This document shows positions 29,515 through 34,228 of a stretch of DNA of 34,228 nucleotides, piece after piece. Position numbers and translations under genes: made by a program. A model generated the notes under the pieces. It saw only the letters and a list, made by a program, of their open reading frames with translations. It was not told the origin of the DNA and ran no database searches. This DNA comes from Pseudomonadaceae bacterium (GTDB lineage Bacteria; Pseudomonadota; Gammaproteobacteria; Pseudomonadales; Pseudomonadaceae). The first letter of the stretch is position 1; each line of letters opens with the position of its first letter. The stretch covers positions 1 through 34,228 of the forward strand of contig JAIETJ010000073.1 of the NCBI GenBank assembly GCA_019745275.1. The letters are read 5' to 3'.

Positions 29515-30444
29515 ATGAATACCCGGGTGTTACTGCTAGCTATGTGCTTGGCGCCAATGTTGGCGCAGGCACAGGCATACAAATGCATAGACAAAGATGG
29601 GCATGTGACTTACTCGCAATCTGCTTGCGACGATCCGACGGGAACGGTCAAGGCGCTTGATATTCAAACGTCGTTTGGGCCGGAGTTGCCGCCAGTTAAG
29701 CCAGGTAATGAACATGAGCGGCTTCAGGTTGCAGTCGATTGGGCCATTCAGCGTTATCCAGCGCTTAAGACCAATGAGCAGGCAATCACAGAAACGATTG
29801 CACTAAGAGATAGTTACATTTCGGGCGGCGAGCAGCCTGCGGAAGCTATGGTGCGAGCGGCCAAGAGCGTTGGTGCAAAGTACCTATCTGCGGAGGTGGC
29901 TGATCGTAGCAATGCCTACTCAGATGAAATGAGAAAAACCAGTGAGGTCGTCAGAAGTAGCGAGCCTCATGGTGGCGTGACGGTGGCCGACAGCAGCCGA
30001 TCACCAGAAGCTATTCAGCATAAAATAAACGTGCAAATTTCGGCCATTCGCTCGCAAGCAGCTAATGCTGTTGGCCGAGGAAAGCCAAGTTTGGCAAAGG
30101 ATCTAAATGAGGCGGCCGATAATCTTTCTGCTGCCCCTCCAATAAAAGATGTGCTTTCTCTGGCATCAGATGCCTCCACTATGGCGGACCGGGGGAAGGG
30201 ACAAGATGCGCTTCATTTGGCAGAGAAGGCCGCATCATTTTCACCAAGCTGGAGGCCTCGGCAGAGAGAGGAAAGCAAGGCTAAATCGGGCGGAATTAAC
30301 CAGGGGGTAATCGATGTGAAAACTGGGCAGTTCATGCCGGGTGTGGCCGGGGGAATAATTGACCCCAGGACAGGAAAATTTTACCCCGATGTGGGCGCCG
30401 GCTACATCGACAATGAAACTGGGCGATTCATTCCCAAGCAATGA
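29515..30444 (+). CDS. Secreted DUF4124-type protein, moron-like
   Basis: 309 residues from ATG 29515, placed by AAGGAGGC. A Sec signal peptide (NTRVLLLAMCLAPMLAQAQA) precedes YKCIDKDGHVTYSQSACDD, the DUF4124 signature with two cysteines. The middle is helical and low in known motifs. The C-terminus has three consecutive units of 'G.ID..TG.F.P' (GVIDVKTGQFMPGVAGG, IIDPRTGKFYPDVGAG, YIDNETGRFIPKQ). Codon use is visibly more AT-rich than neighbours, and the gene interrupts virion genes, with a late element beyond it. It is probably a lysogeny-expressed or accessory gene acting in the periplasm. A weak extended -10-like TGTGCTAGCCT lies at 29475-29485. Confidence 0.68.
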   Translation: MNTRVLLLAMCLAPMLAQAQAYKCIDKDGHVTYSQSACDDPTGTVKALDIQTSFGPELPPVKPGNEHERLQVAVDWAIQRYPALKTNEQAITETIALRDSYISGGEQPAEAMVRAAKSVGAKYLSAEVADRSNAYSDEMRKTSEVVRSSEPHGGVTVADSSRSPEAIQHKINVQISAIRSQAANAVGRGKPSLAKDLNEAADNLSAAPPIKDVLSLASDASTMADRGKGQDALHLAEKAASFSPSWRPRQREESKAKSGGINQGVIDVKTGQFMPGVAGGIIDPRTGKFYPDVGAGYIDNETGRFIPKQ

Positions 30445-30468
30445 CTGCGCTCTGGCAACTCTTCAGGT

Positions 30469-30482
30469 AGGGACATAGCGTC
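30469..30482 (+). promoter_or_regulatory. Late element copy 8, AGGGACATAGCGTC (exact)
   Basis: Exact copy, 26 bases ahead of the next virion gene and 24 bases after the DUF4124-type gene. It would restore late control after the inserted moron. Confidence 0.75.
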
Positions 30483-30508
30483 GGGTGCATCCTAATAAGG
30501 AGCGCCCT

Positions 30509-31987
30509 ATGGCCCTTGATCCGCGCAACCCAAGCAAAAGCCCTGTAAGCGCCGGCACGATCCCCGGCAACATTCCGCAGACGCTCAAGCGCCCGGACAT
30601 CCCGTCGCTTAGTGGCGTGCAAGGGCTGGCCAAGCAGGCTGCGCAAAAGCCAGGCGGCGCCGGGATTGCAGTATTGCCGCCTGCAGTTTCGGGCGATCCT
30701 GTTCGTGCTGCACAGATGGAGGCCCAGTTCAATCAGCCAGTGACGAAGGGTGATGGATCTCAAGCTGTTGGAGGCCGGCTTGCTCAGGTAGCCGGTCAGG
30801 CCTATGACATCGTTAAGCCTTTCGCTACACCGCTGGCCACTGCAGGCGGAATGCTGGCGGCCCCGGCTATCGACTTTGCCCGCAATACGGCAATTCGCGC
30901 CTCTGGCGGTGACCCTGCAACTGCTGATGGTGGCGCGGCCAAGTATCAGGACAGGGCGATAAATGAGGTCCGGCCGGCTATCAGTGCGGTACAAGGCGCA
31001 GGCCGTGCAATAGCTGATACCAGTAGTCGCGCCGTGCTATCTGCCACTGGCGCAAAGCCTTCTGTCACACAGCCGGCATCAATAACTCAGCCCGCGCCAA
31101 ACCAGCTGCCAGCTACCGCTGCTGGCGCCGCTTCGGCCTCAATCGCGGCGCCGCCAGTCGACAATGGTTACTCGCACTCGTCAGTGCGGGGCATTGTCAG
31201 AAAGGGTAACGACTTCACGAATAAGCCTGAAACTGTAGCGGGGGCCGGTGGCACGCTCGCGCAGCATCCTGGCGCGGTTAATTCTGGCTGGGATTCCAAT
31301 CTGGAAATTGCCAATAATGAGAAAGCGCTAATTGAAGGTGATCGCAAAGTCGCAATTCAGCGCCAGATGGACACGCAGCAGTCCGGTATCAGCCCCGGCC
31401 TTCATGTGCTCGGCGAATCTACGGCGCTCGGCCAGGCTGCACGCACTGCACGCATTTCAACGGGCGGCGCTGGCGCGCAAGCCGCTGGCCTCTTAGCCCG
31501 AAGCGGCGGAAAGGACCAGGGTGGCGCACTGGAGCAATTGCCAGCCCAAGACCCAGGCGCCGTTGCCTCGGCCGCGAATGCGCGCTTGATCGCAGAAGAA
31601 TCAGCCAATCTCGCGCTGCACGGCCAGAAACAGGCATCCGAGCAGCAGGACCGTGTTAATGCGCTGCAGGCGCTTATGGCTGACACAACCGCAACGCCGG
31701 AAGATCGCGCCGCCGCAGGCAAAGCCTACGCAACGCTCACCACGCCAAGCAAAGACCGCTTTGTTACCTACGACGAGAACCTTGGCGAAGATTCGTCAGG
31801 CCGAATGCAGACCGGCAAACGGGTCCTAGATACAGCAACAGGAACGCCAGTAGCAGGGCAGACGCCACCACAGGCGCAGAAAACCGCAAGCATGGCCGAA
31901 GTCAGGAGCACGGCGAAAAGCCGTGGCATCTCAGAGGACGATGTTCTTAATCACTTGAAAGCGCAGGGGGTAACTATCAATGGGTGA
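30509..31987 (+). CDS. Probable internal/ejection protein, 492 aa
   Basis: ATG 30509 follows AATAAGGAGCG; an in-frame start at 30485 would lie in the leader. The protein is Ala/Gly/Pro/Gln-rich. An N-terminal disordered region (DPRNPSKSPVSAGTIPGNIP) is followed by a moderately hydrophobic stretch (VKPFATPLATAGGMLAAPAI) and helical segments rich in Gln (KVAIQRQMDTQQSG, EESANLALHGQKQASEQQDR). It ends with SRGISEDDVLNHLKAQGVTING. Composition and location beside a very large partner fit virion proteins packaged inside the head and ejected with DNA. The stop overlaps the next start by eight bases. No family is recognised. Confidence 0.55.
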   Translation: MALDPRNPSKSPVSAGTIPGNIPQTLKRPDIPSLSGVQGLAKQAAQKPGGAGIAVLPPAVSGDPVRAAQMEAQFNQPVTKGDGSQAVGGRLAQVAGQAYDIVKPFATPLATAGGMLAAPAIDFARNTAIRASGGDPATADGGAAKYQDRAINEVRPAISAVQGAGRAIADTSSRAVLSATGAKPSVTQPASITQPAPNQLPATAAGAASASIAAPPVDNGYSHSSVRGIVRKGNDFTNKPETVAGAGGTLAQHPGAVNSGWDSNLEIANNEKALIEGDRKVAIQRQMDTQQSGISPGLHVLGESTALGQAARTARISTGGAGAQAAGLLARSGGKDQGGALEQLPAQDPGAVASAANARLIAEESANLALHGQKQASEQQDRVNALQALMADTTATPEDRAAAGKAYATLTTPSKDRFVTYDENLGEDSSGRMQTGKRVLDTATGTPVAGQTPPQAQKTASMAEVRSTAKSRGISEDDVLNHLKAQGVTING

Positions 31988-34228
31988 TTTACTTGATAAG
32001 TTCCCGGCTCCGACGCCTGCAGTGAGCGGTCAGGGCGGCGACCTGTTCGATAAGTTTGGCGCGCCCGAACCAAAGCCGTCAGGCGTTATTCGGCGTGCCG
32101 TGGGCGACACTGGCGTTTCCCTGCTTAAAGGTGCGATCGGCATCCCTGAAGCGGCCGTGGGTATTGCGGATATTGTGACGGGTGGGCAGGCCGGCAAGCT
32201 GGCAGAAAACGCGGGCTTCCGGCCAAAAGACGCCAAGGCGATGCTTGATGACCTCTATTCGCCAGAGCAGAAGGCCGCGAATCAGAAGATTCAAGAGGCT
32301 GATGGCTTTGTTGATACCCTGTCAGCGTCCGTGCAAAACCCAAGCACCATTGCGCACACTGTTCTTGAGTCAGCCCCCGCCATGCTGGCTGGTGGTGTTG
32401 TAGGTCGAGGTGTTGGCGCATTAGCCAGGCTGCCGGCATGGGCGCTTGGCGCTGCTGGCGAAGGCGTTGTCGGCGCTGGTGCCGCAGCGGAAGGCACCCG
32501 CCAGCAAACAGAAGATGGTTTGCTGACCGGAAAGCAGGCAGCACTTAGCGCTCTGTCAGGGATCGGCACTGGCGTTATTGGCGCCGCCGGCGGCAAGCTG
32601 GCGAACAAACTTGGTATCGGTGACGCTGATACATTTTTGGCGGGAGGCGCTACTGGCGCACCGGCGAAGCCTATGTCACTTGGCGGGCGCATTGCTGCTG
32701 GCGCAGCTTCCGAGGGCTTGCTGGAAGAAGCGCCGCAGTCTGCGCAAGAACAAATTCTGTCGAACATCGCGCTGGATCGTGATGCGATGCAGGGCGTTGG
32801 CTCCGCAGTTGCTACCGGGCTACTGGCGGGCGGCGTGATGGGCGGCGGCGCCGCTGGACTGATAAAACCACAGGTTCAGCCAACCCCAACCGCAGAAAAC
32901 CCCGCTCCCGCCCCTGTAGATCGGCCAGACCCAGGCGCCGGCCCGCTATCGGCGGCAGCGTTCTTATTGCCTGCACCCGAGGCGCGTCTTGGCCTGCCTG
33001 CGCCAGACACGCTGTATGCCGACAGCCAAGGCAACGTAAACAGCACAGGCCCGATTATTAACGTCGACGGTACCCAGCAGCCAGCGCAGCAACAAAGCCA
33101 GCCGTGGGTTAATCCAGCCAATGCGCCAAGTAACGGCGGCCCCGGCATGGATCAGCAAACAGCTCAAGGCGAGCCGGCTGGACTGGAGGGCGACTTTATC
33201 CCGCGCTCGCGGTTTGCCGGCGACAATGCGCAGCAGCCAGCAACGATTGATGGCGAACTGGCGCAAGACCCGCCAGGTCTGCCGGCGCCACAACGGTTAT
33301 TGGCTGATGGTCGTCAAGACTCGGGCGTTATCGAAACCAATACTGCCGGCGAATCGCGCCAAGCCAAAACGGGCAACGTACCGCCGGCCGACTATGTGCC
33401 GCAGGGCGGCAACGGCATGGAGGCGCAAGTACCGAACGGGCGCACCTACAAAACCCAAATGGCCGCCAAGAAAGCTGTTTTCGATGCTGGCATAAAGTCG
33501 ACCCATGAGGTGATCGAGACTGCGCCTAAGCAGTTTGAGGTTCGGCCTATTGCTGCGCCTGTCGCCGGGCAAGCTGAACCCGCCACTCCTGCCGAGCCAG
33601 TGGCGCAGCCGACAAGTTATGTCGCTGGCCAGACCTTTGTTAAGGGTGATCAGTCCTACACCGTGCAATCGGTAGCGGCTGATGGCGTAACCGCCAGCGC
33701 AATATCACCCAGCAGCGGCAATCCGTTTCGCATTCACCTGCCGACCGAGCAGGCGAATGGCTTTTCTATTCAGGGCTCTGCGCCTGCAGAAAGCACGACA
33801 GAAACGCCGCTTGGTGCGGTAGAGGTGCCAGCCAGTCAGTCGCAGCCATTGACGACACAACCAGCCCCGCCGACAACCTACATTGGCTTGCCAGCGGCTA
33901 ACAAAGCGTTGCGCGAGTCTGCCGACCCAGCTGCAATGGAAGTGGTAAAAGTTGGGCCTAAAGCGTTTGAGGTTCGGCCCGTAGGCGGCGCTGTGCAGCC
34001 GGTCGCGCCAGTCGTTGCGCCTGCAAAACAACAAGGCGCACGCAAGATTGTCGACCGCGAGCGCGACTCAGTGCTGCACGCCGCAATTCGCCTGGGCGGC
34101 ATCAGTACCAATTACCGCCAGGACACCACTGGCGAGACCAAGGGCAATACCAATATTCCGGGCGTGGGCGCCTTGTGGAGCGACAAGACCGGGACTAGCA
34201 TCGATGACATGGCGTCACTGCTGGATCA
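31980..34228 (+). CDS. Giant polyvalent-type virion protein, N-terminal 749 residues (runs off the window)
   Basis: From ATG 31980 the frame stays open to the end of the window. The N-terminus carries two copies of 'GDL.DKF.AP.P' (residues 2-11 and about 19-29). Residues 40-305 are an Ala/Gly-rich region with hydrophobic, glycine-zipper-like helices (TVLESAPAMLAGGVVGRGVG, ALSALSGIGTGVIGAAGGKL, VGSAVATGLLAGGVMGGGAA), suited to membrane insertion. A long Pro/Gln-rich linker holds two copies of a module of about 40 residues ending in FEVRP (about 485-525 and 631-669). A conserved-looking segment, DRERDSVLHAAIRLGGIST, appears near residue 690. These traits fit phage polyvalent proteins ejected into the host; enzymatic domains would lie beyond the window. 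Confidence 0.7.
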   Translation, partial: MGDLLDKFPAPTPAVSGQGGDLFDKFGAPEPKPSGVIRRAVGDTGVSLLKGAIGIPEAAVGIADIVTGGQAGKLAENAGFRPKDAKAMLDDLYSPEQKAANQKIQEADGFVDTLSASVQNPSTIAHTVLESAPAMLAGGVVGRGVGALARLPAWALGAAGEGVVGAGAAAEGTRQQTEDGLLTGKQAALSALSGIGTGVIGAAGGKLANKLGIGDADTFLAGGATGAPAKPMSLGGRIAAGAASEGLLEEAPQSAQEQILSNIALDRDAMQGVGSAVATGLLAGGVMGGGAAGLIKPQVQPTPTAENPAPAPVDRPDPGAGPLSAAAFLLPAPEARLGLPAPDTLYADSQGNVNSTGPIINVDGTQQPAQQQSQPWVNPANAPSNGGPGMDQQTAQGEPAGLEGDFIPRSRFAGDNAQQPATIDGELAQDPPGLPAPQRLLADGRQDSGVIETNTAGESRQAKTGNVPPADYVPQGGNGMEAQVPNGRTYKTQMAAKKAVFDAGIKSTHEVIETAPKQFEVRPIAAPVAGQAEPATPAEPVAQPTSYVAGQTFVKGDQSYTVQSVAADGVTASAISPSSGNPFRIHLPTEQANGFSIQGSAPAESTTETPLGAVEVPASQSQPLTTQPAPPTTYIGLPAANKALRESADPAAMEVVKVGPKAFEVRPVGGAVQPVAPVVAPAKQQGARKIVDRERDSVLHAAIRLGGISTNYRQDTTGETKGNTNIPGVGALWSDKTGTSIDDMASLLD

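Noticed and set aside
1..34228. tRNA genes, CRISPR arrays, insertion sequences, integrase and attachment sites
   Set aside because: Looked for by eye on both strands and none could be supported. The eight dispersed late elements are too far apart and too irregularly spaced to be an array.

Overview
The window looks like most of the right-hand part of a temperate, short-tailed (podovirus-like) phage or prophage. The host is probably a Pseudomonas or close gammaproteobacterium. That guess rests on the GC-rich coding sequence and the lambda-like early order (CI-type repressor, Cro, CII-like, O-like replication protein, DnaC-like loader). It also rests on a lysis cassette placed ahead of the terminase, and on a P22-type portal combined with an N4-gp56-type capsid protein. 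No integrase, attachment site, tRNA, rRNA, CRISPR array or insertion sequence is visible. Both ends of the window cut genes: the repressor at the left and a very long virion protein at the right.

Layout. 1-1034: immunity region. A leftward S24-type repressor and a rightward Cro-like gene are separated by three inverted-repeat operators at exact 24-bp spacing. A CII-like gene follows, then a leftward terminator and a candidate leftward promoter that recall the lambda oop unit. 1062-3542: a Rha-like regulator, an O/DnaT-like replication protein with an internal direct-repeat tract (candidate origin), and a helicase loader. 3539-5613: a nin-like run of tiny, translationally coupled genes. It includes four membrane microproteins, a DUF1367-like protein, a DUF1364-like Cys/His protein and a PD-(D/E)XK-like nuclease. 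5578-5838: a lone leftward gene at the early/late boundary. 5963-7254: lysis genes (pinholin-like holin, SAR-type endolysin, Rz and nested Rz1). 7272-13857: two small genes, small terminase, a secreted moron-like gene with its own terminator, large terminase, portal and scaffold. 14100-17157: capsid, accessory head proteins and connector. 17172-29468: tail and adsorption genes, including a discoidin-like protein, a 1005-residue repeat protein, a gp10-like protein and a long coiled-coil protein. 29515-30444: a DUF4124-type secreted moron. 30509-34228: two Ala/Gly-rich proteins likely to be internal or ejected, the second running off the window.

The most interesting signal is a dispersed, oriented 14-bp element, AGGGACATAGCGTC. 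It occurs eight times, all in the late half: four exact copies, three with one or two changes, and one split by 6 bp. Every copy is intergenic or touches a stop codon, and every copy points toward the gene it precedes. The single leftward copy precedes the single leftward late-region gene. The copies mark the starts of the lysis, moron, terminase/portal, scaffold, capsid, tail and ejection blocks. I recognise no late antiterminator gene, so this element is the best visible candidate for the late-gene control system. It could be a promoter, an activator or repressor site comparable to mycobacteriophage stoperators, or an RNA element. Its mechanism cannot be decided from sequence alone.

No gene-free stretch exceeds 300 bases. 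The longest is the 242-base leader of the capsid gene (13858-14099).
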